DNA from: Aurantiacibacter odishensis
Lineage (GTDB): Bacteria > Pseudomonadota > Alphaproteobacteria > Sphingomonadales > Sphingomonadaceae
NCBI RefSeq assembly: GCF_003605195.1
Contig: NZ_QYOS01000019.1
Span: 163,477-227,476 of the forward strand
Direction: 5' to 3'
DNA: 64,000 bases
Below are positions 1 through 7,926 of this stretch, piece after piece (the first letter of the stretch is position 1; the number at the start of each line of letters is the position of its first letter). The notes beneath the pieces were generated by a model. The model searched no databases. It saw nothing but the letters and a program-made list of their open reading frames with translations, and had not been told where the DNA came from. The translations under genes and the position numbers were made by a program.

Positions 1-377
1 CGGCCGCCTAGGCAGTACCCGACCGCACCAACCTTACCTGTTTCAACTATAGTGCGCGCATATCCGATTGTCGCCTCGATATCGCGGATCGCCGCGTCCT
101 GATTCAGCTTTCCCATAAGGCTAAGCGCGCGCTGAAATTCCGGCTCGATATCGGGATCGAGCTCGACACCGCGTTCTATACGCCAGAACAGATCCGGGGC
201 GAGGGCGAGGTAGCCTTCCTCGGCCAGCTTGTCGCACTTGCGGCGGATTCCGGCGTTCACGCCGAAGATCTCCTGGATTACGATGATCGCCGATTTCGGC
301 TCGCCTTCGGGGCGCGCGATGTAGGCGTCGAACGCATCGGGGCCTTCGAGGGTGGTAATCCGGACTGTCTCACTCAT
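1..377 (-). CDS. Dienelactone hydrolase family protein (partial, 3' end off the left edge)
   Basis: Start ATG at 377 follows an AGGAG-type ribosome site (near 388). The visible 125 codons are the N-terminal half of an alpha/beta-hydrolase of the dienelactone hydrolase type. The nucleophile elbow GYCLGG is reached at the very edge, with Cys122 as the family's catalytic cysteine; the Asp and His of the triad lie outside the window. Members hydrolyse dienelactones or other small esters in the cytosol, and the real substrate cannot be read from sequence. It is divergent from the DUF6489-mnmE unit, with a 68-bp gap holding both ribosome sites. Confidence 0.85.
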   Translation of the reverse strand, partial: MSETVRITTLEGPDAFDAYIARPEGEPKSAIIVIQEIFGVNAGIRRKCDKLAEEGYLALAPDLFWRIERGVELDPDIEPEFQRALSLMGKLNQDAAIRDIEATIGYARTIVETGKVGAVGYCLGG

Positions 378-445
378 ATAGGACTCTCCTGGGCGTTGAT
401 TTGGTCTATGCCTATCTACGTGTGCAAGCGAGAAAGGTGTCCGCA

Positions 446-718
446 ATGAAGGTCAATATCGAAATCGATTGCTCGCCCGAGGAGGCTCGCCGCTTCATGG
501 GCTTGCCGGATGTGGAGCAGGCGAACGCCATCTATGTCGATTCGATTGCGAACGCGATGAAGGGTGTCTCGAACACCGAACAGCTTGAGCAATATGCGAA
601 GCAACTCGCGCCGATGGGTCAGATGGGGCTGAAGATGTTTCAGAATTTCATGGAAGGTGCAGCGAAGAACGCAGGCACTGTCGGCAGCGCAAAGCCGGGC
701 AAGGACACCGCGGACTAG
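446..718 (+). CDS. DUF6489 family protein
   Basis: A 90-residue, mostly helical, acidic protein of unknown function. The start ATG at 446 is preferred over an upstream in-frame start at 401 because a GAAAGG ribosome site lies at 432-437 and the protein then begins MKVNIEIDCSPEEARRFMG, which reads as a domain start. I recall this family mainly from Sphingomonadales, commonly beside mnmE. It has no signal peptide or membrane segment. It ends 3 nt before mnmE, so the two are very likely co-transcribed. Confidence 0.75.
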   Translation: MKVNIEIDCSPEEARRFMGLPDVEQANAIYVDSIANAMKGVSNTEQLEQYAKQLAPMGQMGLKMFQNFMEGAAKNAGTVGSAKPGKDTAD

Positions 719-721
719 GCC

Positions 722-1993
722 ATGGACACCATTTTTGCGCTTTCCAGCGGGCAGCCGCCTGCCGGGATCGGCGTGATCCGCGTAACCGGGCCCCAAGCCG
801 TCGTCGCTTTGGAGACGATCGCGGGCAGGGTGCCCGAGCCCAGACGGGCGACGCGGGCGGTCTTCCGTGATGTTTCACGTGAAACACTTGATGACGGCCT
901 GGTCGTGTTTTTTCCCGGCCCGAAGTCCGTGACGGGCGAAGATCTCGTCGAATTCCATTGTCACGGCGGTCGTGCTGTAATTGCCGCTGTAGAGAGCAGT
1001 CTCGGCGAAATCGCAGGATGCAGGCGAGCGGAGCCTGGGGAATTCACGCGCCGTGCCTTTGCAAACGGACGGATCGATCTGTCAGAGGCAGAAGGCCTTG
1101 CAGACCTTCTATCCGCCGAGACAGAAATCCAGCGCCGCAGCGCCATGGCCATGATGGGCGGAGCGTTGTCGCGGCGAGTCGAAGGATGGCGAGAAGAGTT
1201 GCTTCGCCTTTCTGCTCAGGTTGAAGCGGTGCTCGATTTCGACGACGAGGATGACGTCGCAGCGTTGCCTGTATCATTCAATCGATCGCTAAGTTCCTTG
1301 CACACGGCGCTTTGCGACGCGCTCGAAGCACCCTATGCCGAGACACTGCGCGAAGGCTTTCGTGTCGCACTGGCTGGGCCGCCCAACGCCGGAAAGTCCA
1401 CCCTATTCAATGCGTTGGTGGAAAGCGAGGCTGCGATAACGGCGGATATAGCGGGCACGACCCGCGATATCTTGAGCCAGTCGGTCGCAATTGCCGGAGT
1501 GCCGTTCACCTTTGTCGATATGGCTGGTCTTCGTGATGAGAGTGGAGACCAGATCGAAAACATCGGTATCGCTAGGGCGCGCGATGAAATCGCCAAGGCA
1601 GACTTGGTCCTCTGGCTGGGCCCGGAGGGAGAAGGGCCGGAAGGATCCTGGGAGATTGCGGCGCAGGCGGACCGAGAGAAGTTACATAAGACCGAGTCCG
1701 ATTTCCGGGTGTCCGCAGTCACGGGGCAGGGCATGGACAGTCTGCGAGAGGCGCTACTGGAAACGGCGCGGTCTGCTATGCCCCGGCACGGCTCGGCCGC
1801 GCTCAACGCTCGCCAGCGTGATCGTCTGGCCGAGGCTGCTCGTGCACTGGCAGCCGCGCAGGAAGAAGACGATCCTCTGCTGGTCGCCGAGAACCTGCGG
1901 CGCACGCGGCAGGCATTCGATGCGCTGGTCGGCAGAACCTCGACGGAAGACGTTCTTGATGCGCTCTTCGGACGGTTCTGCATCGGTAAATAG
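722..1993 (+). CDS. mnmE: tRNA uridine-5-carboxymethylaminomethyl(34) synthesis GTPase MnmE
   Basis: MnmE with MnmG installs the 5-carboxymethylaminomethyl group on wobble U34 of certain tRNAs. The 423-residue protein has the N-terminal folate-binding domain, a helical domain, and an inserted Ras-like G domain with P-loop GPPNAGKS (219-226), DIAGTTRD, and DMAGLRD; the C-terminus is the family-diagnostic CIGK with the conserved cysteine. It is slightly shorter than the usual 440-455 residues, as often seen in alphaproteobacteria. It lies in the order mnmE-mnmG-rsmG-parA-parB, typical of origin-proximal loci. A perfect parS palindrome sits inside its reading frame at 871-886. Confidence 0.97.
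   Translation: MDTIFALSSGQPPAGIGVIRVTGPQAVVALETIAGRVPEPRRATRAVFRDVSRETLDDGLVVFFPGPKSVTGEDLVEFHCHGGRAVIAAVESSLGEIAGCRRAEPGEFTRRAFANGRIDLSEAEGLADLLSAETEIQRRSAMAMMGGALSRRVEGWREELLRLSAQVEAVLDFDDEDDVAALPVSFNRSLSSLHTALCDALEAPYAETLREGFRVALAGPPNAGKSTLFNALVESEAAITADIAGTTRDILSQSVAIAGVPFTFVDMAGLRDESGDQIENIGIARARDEIAKADLVLWLGPEGEGPEGSWEIAAQADREKLHKTESDFRVSAVTGQGMDSLREALLETARSAMPRHGSAALNARQRDRLAEAARALAAAQEEDDPLLVAENLRRTRQAFDALVGRTSTEDVLDALFGRFCIGK
871..886. other. parS: parS centromere site 1 (inside mnmE)
   Basis: TGTTTCACGTGAAACA is a perfect 16-bp palindrome equal to the bacterial chromosomal parS consensus bound by ParB. It is translated as part of MnmE around DVSRET. Four more copies lie within the next 3.6 kb and parB is 4.4 kb away. 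Confidence 0.93.
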
Positions 1994-1995
1994 CC

Positions 1996-2011
1996 TGTTC
2001 CATGTGGAACA
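1996..2011. other. parS: parS centromere site 2 (mnmE-mnmG spacer)
   Basis: TGTTCCATGTGGAACA differs from a perfect palindrome at one centre position (CATGTG for CACGTG). It begins 3 bp after the mnmE stop and is the only one of the five sites that is not in coding sequence. ParB affinity may be reduced by the centre change. Confidence 0.75.
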
Positions 2012-2034
2012 TATGAGTTAGAGGGCCTGTCGAA

Positions 2035-3888
2035 ATGCAGCATTTCGATGTCATAGTTGTAGGCGGCGGCCATGCCGGCGCTGAGGCCGCTGCCGCCTCT
2101 GCGCGGGCGGGTGCGAATACCGCGCTGGTGACCTTCGATACAAAGGCGCTGGGCGCGATGAGCTGTAATCCGGCAATCGGTGGTTTGGGAAAGGGGCACC
2201 TCGTGCGCGAGGTCGACGCGTTCGACGGTCTTCTGGGCCGCGCCGCGGATGCTGGTGCGATTCATTACAGGATGCTCAACCGGTCGAAGGGTAGCGCCGT
2301 ACAGGGACCGCGCGTTCAGGCCGACCGCAAGCGCTTCCGTGTCGCTGTCCAGGCCATGCTGGCGGCGCAGGATAACCTAAAAGTGATCGAGGGCGAAGCC
2401 GCGGAGCTCATCCTTCGAGGTGAATGCGCCGAAGGTATCAGACTTGCAGACGGATCCGAGATAGCGGGCGGGGCGGTCGTGCTTTGCACGGGCACATTCC
2501 TAGGCGGCACGCTCTTCCGCGGAGAGGAACGCTTCGAAGGTGGTCGGATCGGCGAGAATGCGGCGAAGAAGCTCGCGGATCAGCTGCGCGGTGCCGACTT
2601 GCCGATGGCGCGATTGAAAACTGGCACGCCGCCTCGGCTCGATGGCAGGACGATCGACTGGTCGCGGTTGGAGGAGCAACCCTCCGACGCCGATCACTGG
2701 ACGATGTCTGCGCTCACCGAGCGACGACTGAATCCGCAGGTGTTTTGCGCCATCACCCGTACGAACAGCCGGTCGCACGACATAATCGCGCAGAACCTGC
2801 ATCGCTCACCCTTATTTACCGGTGCGATCGGTGCTGCGGGTCCGCGCTATTGCCCTTCCATCGAAGATAAGATCCATCGCTTCGCAGACCGCGACGGCCA
2901 TCAGGTTTTCCTTGAGCCCGAAGGTCTGGATACGCATCTGGTATACCCCAATGGGATCAGCACCTCACTTCCCGTAGACGTGCAGGAAGCCATGCTCCGC
3001 ACGATGGCCGGGCTTGAGAATGTCGCCATGGAAGTGCCGGGTTATGCCGTGGAGTACGATCACATCGATCCGCGTGCGCTCGGACAAGATCTGCAGCTGA
3101 AAGCGATTCGCGGTCTCTACTGTGCGGGCCAGATCAACGGCACGACAGGGTACGAGGAAGCAGCGGCGCAGGGCCTGATTGCCGGGCTGAGTGCTGCGTG
3201 CAAGGTCCTCGACCGCGCTCCGCCCTCGATCGACAGAACGAACAGCTACATGGCGGTAATGATTGATGATCTGACGCTACATGGCGTGAGCGAACCTTAT
3301 CGCATGCTGACCTCGCGGGCGGAATACCGGCTGCGCCTGCGCGCCAACAATGCTACGTCTCGGCTCACACCGATCGCAATTGAGGCCGGGACGGTGGGCG
3401 AAGAACGCTCGAGATGGTTTGCTCGTCGTGAGGCAGAGCGTTCCACGTGGAACGCCGAACTCGAGAAGACGGTAAATGCGACGGAACTTGAAGATGCAGG
3501 TCTCGCCGTCAAGAGAGATGCTGGCCGCAAGTCGTTAATGGAATGGCTCGCTCTGCCCGATATTACCATGAGCGACCTGAAGCCATGGCTCTCGTCCGCT
3601 TGTGATTCCAGCTCGCCGCTGGCGGATGAGATCACGGAGGACGCGGCCTACGCACCCTATCTCGCTCGCCAGGAAGCCGAATTGCGGGATCTTCGTAGCA
3701 GTCAGCAACTTGCAATTGCTCCCGACTTTCCGTTCGCTGAGGTTCCGGGCTTGTCCAACGAGATGATTGAACGCCTGTCGGCTGCACAGCCGCGTGACCT
3801 CGCTGCGGCAGGACGGATTAGGGGAATTACGCCCGCCGCCCTTGCAGCCTTGCTTGTTCACGCGAAACGTCGCAATCAAGCCGCATGA
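2035..3888 (+). CDS. mnmG: tRNA uridine-5-carboxymethylaminomethyl(34) synthesis enzyme MnmG (GidA)
   Basis: FAD- and NADH-dependent partner of MnmE in U34 modification. The 617-residue product begins with the dinucleotide-binding motif [11 protein letters not shown] (9-19) and keeps the GidA signatures [21 protein letters not shown] and the C-terminal helical domain that binds MnmE and tRNA. The length is normal for the family. The TGA stop overlaps the rsmG start in an ATGA arrangement, implying translational coupling. A parS palindrome is embedded at 3439-3454, where it encodes STWN. Confidence 0.97.
   Translation: MQHFDVIVVGGGHAGAEAAAASARAGANTALVTFDTKALGAMSCNPAIGGLGKGHLVREVDAFDGLLGRAADAGAIHYRMLNRSKGSAVQGPRVQADRKRFRVAVQAMLAAQDNLKVIEGEAAELILRGECAEGIRLADGSEIAGGAVVLCTGTFLGGTLFRGEERFEGGRIGENAAKKLADQLRGADLPMARLKTGTPPRLDGRTIDWSRLEEQPSDADHWTMSALTERRLNPQVFCAITRTNSRSHDIIAQNLHRSPLFTGAIGAAGPRYCPSIEDKIHRFADRDGHQVFLEPEGLDTHLVYPNGISTSLPVDVQEAMLRTMAGLENVAMEVPGYAVEYDHIDPRALGQDLQLKAIRGLYCAGQINGTTGYEEAAAQGLIAGLSAACKVLDRAPPSIDRTNSYMAVMIDDLTLHGVSEPYRMLTSRAEYRLRLRANNATSRLTPIAIEAGTVGEERSRWFARREAERSTWNAELEKTVNATELEDAGLAVKRDAGRKSLMEWLALPDITMSDLKPWLSSACDSSSPLADEITEDAAYAPYLARQEAELRDLRSSQQLAIAPDFPFAEVPGLSNEMIERLSAAQPRDLAAAGRIRGITPAALAALLVHAKRRNQAA
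3439..3454. other. parS: parS centromere site 3 (inside mnmG)
   Basis: CGTTCCACGTGGAACG is a perfect 16-bp palindrome with the CACGTG core. The outer base pair (C..G in place of T..A) departs from the strict consensus, so binding may be somewhat weaker than at sites 1, 4 and 5. Confidence 0.85.
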
Positions 3889-4514
3889 TCGAGGGCGAAG
3901 AGCAGGCGAGGGAATTCAGCGCCAAACGTTGTGAAGCGGGAGGGATGGAGCGACTGAATCGGTTCATCCCCATGCTCGTGGCCGAGAATGAGCGGCAGAA
4001 CCTGGTCTCCAAGCCGAGCCTTCAGAGCGTTTGGACACGGCACATCGCCGATAGTCTTCAACTCTGGGATCATGTTCCACGTGAAACATCAGGGCCATGG
4101 CTCGATCTGGGTACAGGCGCGGGCTTTCCGGGATTGGCTCTCGCTCTTGCGAGACCTGCGCTCCCGATCATTCTCGTCGAATCGCGCAAGCGCCGGGTTG
4201 AATGGCTGGAAAGCATTTCATCCGAGTTCGACCTCAAGAACTGCCGCATCATGGGATGTCGGCTCGAAAGTGTGGATACTCTTGAATCAGGCGTAATCAC
4301 CGCGCGCGCCTTCGCTCCGCTAGGTAAACTTCTCGAGTTATCCGCGCGCTTTTCCACACGCTCCACCACATGGTTGTTGCCCAAAGGGCGTTCGGGGGCG
4401 ATTGAATTAGCAGAGCAACCTTCGGCGATTCGAGCGATGTTCCACGTGGAACAATCCGCAACCGATCCATCCGCCGGAATTCTGGTCGGTAAAGGGAGGC
4501 CCGCACTTCGATGA
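3885..4514 (+). CDS. rsmG: 16S rRNA (guanine(527)-N7)-methyltransferase RsmG (GidB)
   Basis: SAM-dependent methyltransferase that makes m7G527 in 16S rRNA; loss gives low-level streptomycin resistance in other bacteria. The 209-residue protein shows the SAM-binding motif [15 protein letters not shown] near residues 73-87 and the normal GidB length. It overlaps mnmG upstream (ATGA) and parA downstream (ATGA). Two parS palindromes fall within its frame (4073-4088 and 4438-4453), the second coding for FHVEQ in the less conserved C-terminal part. Confidence 0.95.
   Translation: MIEGEEQAREFSAKRCEAGGMERLNRFIPMLVAENERQNLVSKPSLQSVWTRHIADSLQLWDHVPRETSGPWLDLGTGAGFPGLALALARPALPIILVESRKRRVEWLESISSEFDLKNCRIMGCRLESVDTLESGVITARAFAPLGKLLELSARFSTRSTTWLLPKGRSGAIELAEQPSAIRAMFHVEQSATDPSAGILVGKGRPALR
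4073..4088. other. parS: parS centromere site 4 (inside rsmG)
   Basis: TGTTCCACGTGAAACA matches the consensus TGTTNCACGTGAAACA at every position. One half-site reads TTCC and the other GAAA, so it is not a perfect palindrome but is a canonical parS. Confidence 0.93.
4438..4453. other. parS: parS centromere site 5 (inside rsmG)
   Basis: TGTTCCACGTGGAACA is a perfect 16-bp palindrome with the CACGTG core, 58 bp upstream of the parA start codon. Its closeness to parA would also let ParB influence parAB expression. Confidence 0.93.
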
Positions 4515-5287
4515 TCGTCATAGCCATAGCCAACCAGAAGGGCGGGGTCGGAAAGACGACCAGCGCCATCAATATTGCGACAGCCATGGCTGCGAGCGGG
4601 TGGCGCACCCTGCTGATCGACCTGGACCCGCAGGGCAACGCCTCGACCGGTGTCGGCCTTGCGGCCGCTCAGCGCGATATGTCGAGCTATGACGTGCTGG
4701 TGGATGAGGCCACCGTCTCCGACTGTGTAGTTCCCTCCACGATCCCGGGCCTCGACCTGCTACCCGCGACCGTTGATCTCAGCGGTGCGGAAGTCGAGCT
4801 TGTCGGAGTGGAGGATCGCACCAACAGGCTCAGGAGGGCACTTGCCAGCCATCAGGGCCACGACATCTGCTTCATTGACTGTCCGCCGTCGCTCGGGCTG
4901 CTTACCCTGAATGCGCTTTGCGCTGCTGACACGCTGCTGGTGCCCCTGCAGTGCGAATTCTTTGCGCTGGAGGGCCTCAGCCAGCTTCTCCAGACTGTCG
5001 AGCAGGTGCAGCAGCGCTTCAACCCGGACCTCGGCATCATCGGCATCGCGCTCACCATGTTCGACCGGCGCAATCGCCTGACGGACCAGGTTTCCGACGA
5101 CGTGCGCGAGTGCCTCGGCGATCTGGTGTTCGAATCTGTCATCCCGCGCAACGTGCGCCTGTCGGAGGCGCCCAGCCACGGGCTGCCTGCATTGATCTAT
5201 GACCATTCCTGCCCCGGCAGCCGCGCCTACATGGCGCTGGCACGCGAGCTGATCGGTCGACTGCCCGAAGAGAGGAAAGCGGCATGA
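4511..5287 (+). CDS. parA: Chromosome partitioning ATPase ParA (Soj family)
   Basis: Deviant-Walker ATPase that moves ParB-parS complexes by gradient binding to the nucleoid. The 258-residue protein starts directly with the fold and has KGGVGKTT at 10-17 with the signature lysine, and the Walker B-like FIDCPPSLG. There is no N-terminal HTH extension, so it is the chromosomal type rather than the large plasmid type. Its start overlaps the rsmG stop and its stop overlaps the parB start, giving one tight operon. Confidence 0.97.
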   Translation: MIVIAIANQKGGVGKTTSAINIATAMAASGWRTLLIDLDPQGNASTGVGLAAAQRDMSSYDVLVDEATVSDCVVPSTIPGLDLLPATVDLSGAEVELVGVEDRTNRLRRALASHQGHDICFIDCPPSLGLLTLNALCAADTLLVPLQCEFFALEGLSQLLQTVEQVQQRFNPDLGIIGIALTMFDRRNRLTDQVSDDVRECLGDLVFESVIPRNVRLSEAPSHGLPALIYDHSCPGSRAYMALARELIGRLPEERKAA

Positions 5288-6273
5288 GCGAAGCCAAGAA
5301 AGCCGCCAGCGACGCTGCGACGCGTACCCCCGCCAATCGTCGCAAGCTGGGGCGTGGCCTCGGCGCGCTAATGGGTGACATGAAGCGGGAAGAGCCGTTG
5401 GTATCGCCGCGCGCGGCAACGGGCAGCGGTGCTGACCAGGACGGAAATTCCATCGCCGCCTCACGCACCGACGGTCTGGCGATGTTGGCGATCGCCGATA
5501 TCGAGCCGCACCCGGATCAGCCTCGCCGTTACTTTGATGACGAGGCGCTGGCGGAGTTGGCCGCTTCCATTGCTTCGCGCGGCGTTATCCAGCCTGTCAT
5601 CGTGCGTCCCATGGCACCGGGCAAATACCAGCTGGTGGCCGGTGAACGTCGCTGGCGCGCCTCGCAGAAGGCACAACTACATGAAATCCCTGCAATAATC
5701 CGCGAGCTTGATGAGCGCGACGTCATGGCGTTGGCGCTCATCGAGAATATCCAGCGCGAGGACCTGAACCCGGTCGAGGAAGCGCGCGCCTACCAGCGCC
5801 TGTCCGAGCTCGAGGACATGACGCAGGCCGAGATTGCTGGCTTGGTCGAGAAATCGCGCAGCCACGTTGCCAATCTGCAGCGCCTGCTATCCCTGCCGGA
5901 GAAGGTGCTGGACCATCTTGAGGCAGGACATCTCGACATGGGGCATGGCCGCGCCCTGATCGGACTGGATAACGCTGCAGAGCTGGCCGACAAGGCGGTG
6001 AAGGAAAAGCTCTCGGTCCGTGAGGTCGAGAAGCTCGCGCGCAAGGCCCGCAACGGAAGCGAAGCTCCGGTGCGCCGCAAGGCGCGTCCGCCGCGCGACC
6101 CGGCGCAGGATGCGGACATTGCAGCGGTCGAGAACCACCTCGAGGAGTTTCTCGGCTTGCCGGTGAAAATTGCAACGGACGAAGATCCACGTTCCGGCAC
6201 AGTCACGGTGCGGTTCAGGACGCTGGATCAGCTCGACCTGATATGCCAGCGCCTGACCGGGGGGGGGATATAG
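5284..6273 (+). CDS. parB: Chromosome partitioning protein ParB (parS-binding CTPase)
   Basis: ParB loads on parS and spreads as a CTP-dependent clamp. The 329-residue protein has an N-terminal basic region (RKLGRGLGALMGD, the ParA-contact type), the CTP-binding C motifs around GERRWRAS (120) and ENIQREDLNPVEEA (about 154), a central HTH near 177-195, and a C-terminal dimerisation domain. The last codons contain an uninterrupted run of nine G (6259-6267) coding Gly-Gly-Gly. The parS targets lie upstream in the same operon. Confidence 0.97.
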   Translation: MSEAKKAASDAATRTPANRRKLGRGLGALMGDMKREEPLVSPRAATGSGADQDGNSIAASRTDGLAMLAIADIEPHPDQPRRYFDDEALAELAASIASRGVIQPVIVRPMAPGKYQLVAGERRWRASQKAQLHEIPAIIRELDERDVMALALIENIQREDLNPVEEARAYQRLSELEDMTQAEIAGLVEKSRSHVANLQRLLSLPEKVLDHLEAGHLDMGHGRALIGLDNAAELADKAVKEKLSVREVEKLARKARNGSEAPVRRKARPPRDPAQDADIAAVENHLEEFLGLPVKIATDEDPRSGTVTVRFRTLDQLDLICQRLTGGGI

Positions 6274-6287
6274 CGTTATTTCATTAA

Positions 6288-6323
6288 GTTAGCGCCGCGC
6301 GAAAGTCGTGCGGCGCAACTTTT
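6288..6323 (+). terminator. Rho-independent terminator after parB
   Basis: GTT-(A)-GCGCCGC and GCGGCGCAAC form a 10-bp stem with one bulged A and an 11-nt loop, followed by TTTT at 6320-6323. It lies between the convergent parB and the glycine-zipper gene. Its right half, GTCGTGCGGCGCAACTTTT at 6305-6323, is one copy of an element that recurs elsewhere in the window. Confidence 0.7.
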
Positions 6324-6325
6324 AC

Positions 6326-7267
6326 CTATTCGACGGATTGAATGCTTTCGTCCGGCTGCGCTGGTACAAAGTCCTCTACCCCGACCCATTCTTCCCGCAA
6401 TGTCGTGGTGCATTCCGGCCCGTGCCGGTGGCCGTGCTGGCCATGGCGAGGCCCCGTCGCAACTGACTGGATCAGAATCGAAGGCTGGCCGTAGGACATC
6501 TGTTCGTGAAAACCTGCGCCACCGCCCATCTCGTAGCGGCGCAGGTAAGCCTCGCAATAGCGCGCGGCGTATAGTTCGTTGGCGTAGGCCTCTCGCACCC
6601 CATCCTCGTCGCCGTCACCTTTGATCAGCGAGCCTATCACCGCTCCTGCAATGCCACCCACACCGGCGCCGATCAGTGTTCCTGCCAAGCGATCGCCGTC
6701 GGCAATCCGGTTGCCCGCGATGCCGCCACCGATGGCACCCAGAAGGCCGCCGATCAGGCCGCCATCGGCATTGTCACGGTAATAATCGTCGTAATCGTAA
6801 TAGCCCCCGGCGCCAGACATCAGCAGGCGGCAATCGGACAACCAGTCTTCTCGTTCCGACAGGGTGTAACCCAGCCGACCTTCCGGGGAGGCCGAAACGT
6901 CATCGTAGCGAAGGCGATGGTGCCCGAGCTCGTAGTCTTTCGCACTCTCGTGCCAGCCAGCGTCGCCCAAGGTCAGGACGCGGCCATCGTCGGCAACGAA
7001 GCGCCCCTCGCCGACGAAAATGCCGACGTAGCGGCCTTGCAGAACCTCGCCTTCCGCGGTGGTGAAGGTGCCGTTCCACATGCCGCGCCAAGTGTCGCCA
7101 TCTTGCCAGCGGCCCGACCATTCCCCGTCGTAGCTACCACCCGCCTGGACGATATCGACTTCGCCATTGCTGGGGTCATCCTCTTGCGCGGCGACCGGCG
7201 CTCCAGGGGCCAGCAGCGCGGCAGCGGAAATCAGCCCAGAAACAAGCAGGATTTTGTAATTCGACAT
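6326..7267 (-). CDS. Exported glycine-zipper protein with MORN-like repeats
   Basis: A 313-residue protein with a signal peptide (hydrophobic core after MSNYK, likely cleaved near PVAAQ). Residues about 40-100 contain Trp/Gly-rich repeats of the form GEWSGRWQDG and GMWNGTF that resemble MORN repeats. A Tyr/Asp-rich linker (YYDYDDYYRD) follows, then a glycine-zipper two-helix segment (GGLIGGLLGAIGGGIAG ... AGTLIGAGVGGIAGAVIG). Glycine zippers of this type insert in or bridge the outer membrane, as in SlyB and RcpB. No lipobox is visible. The function is unknown; location in periplasm or outer membrane is inferred. Confidence 0.65.
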   Translation of the reverse strand: MSNYKILLVSGLISAAALLAPGAPVAAQEDDPSNGEVDIVQAGGSYDGEWSGRWQDGDTWRGMWNGTFTTAEGEVLQGRYVGIFVGEGRFVADDGRVLTLGDAGWHESAKDYELGHHRLRYDDVSASPEGRLGYTLSEREDWLSDCRLLMSGAGGYYDYDDYYRDNADGGLIGGLLGAIGGGIAGNRIADGDRLAGTLIGAGVGGIAGAVIGSLIKGDGDEDGVREAYANELYAARYCEAYLRRYEMGGGAGFHEQMSYGQPSILIQSVATGPRHGQHGHRHGPECTTTLREEWVGVEDFVPAQPDESIQSVE

Positions 7268-7380
7268 TGCGCGGTCATCCCCTCATGCGGAATCGGGCTG
7301 CTTGCCCGGTGAACCCCGCATTTATTGTCGTATTCCGCACAGATCCTAGGGGTACGGCGACGCTGTCCCGTTAAGGAGCA

Positions 7381-7863
7381 TCACACCCTGTCCGACAGCA
7401 TTGCTGCCAGTGCTTCGATGCCCGCTTGGTCCTCTGCATCGAAACGGGCGAGGTCGGGGCTGTCGAGATCGATCACGCCGATGACTGTGCCGTCGCGCAT
7501 GATCGGCACGACCAGTTCCGAACGGCTCAGCGCGTCGCAGGCGATGTGGCCGGGAAAGGCGTGAACGTCTTCCACCCGCTGTGTCTCGCCGCTTTTGGCA
7601 GCCGCGCCGCAGACGCCTACGCCAAGCGGGATACGGATGCAGGCAGGCCGCCCTGCGAATGGGCCAAGCACCAGTTCGCCATCCACCATGCGATAGAAGC
7701 CGGTCCAGTTGCAGTCCGGCAGGAACTCGGCCAGCAGCGCGGCGACATTGGCCATGTTGGCAACGCCGTCGCTCTCGCCGCTTGTCAGGGCGTCGGCGGC
7801 GGCCAGCAGGTCTTTGTACAAGTCGGCCTTCGGGGCCGCGGGATCGGGTGTGAAATCGAACAT
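7381..7863 (-). CDS. msrC: Free methionine-(R)-sulfoxide reductase (GAF domain, fRMsr/MsrC)
   Basis: Reduces free Met-R-sulfoxide, using a single GAF domain. From the ATG at 7863 the product is 160 residues. The three redox cysteines appear as PACIRIP, GVCGAAA and IACDALS (residues 75, 85 and 109), with spacings of 10 and 24 that equal those of the E. coli enzyme (Cys84/94/118). An in-frame TTG at 7884 would add seven residues; neither start has a good ribosome site. It is divergent from the sorbosone dehydrogenase-like gene. Confidence 0.88.
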   Translation of the reverse strand: MFDFTPDPAAPKADLYKDLLAAADALTSGESDGVANMANVAALLAEFLPDCNWTGFYRMVDGELVLGPFAGRPACIRIPLGVGVCGAAAKSGETQRVEDVHAFPGHIACDALSRSELVVPIMRDGTVIGVIDLDSPDLARFDAEDQAGIEALAAMLSDRV

Positions 7864-7926
7864 GGGGCCGCTGATAGCGGGCAAAGAGATTGCCGCAAAG
7901 CCATGCCTCGCCTAATCCTGTGCGCC

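Noticed and set aside
7426..7926. N-terminal extension of the sorbosone dehydrogenase-like frame
   Set aside because: The extension is antisense to msrC, which has all three catalytic cysteines. The ATG at 7927 starts a proper membrane anchor.
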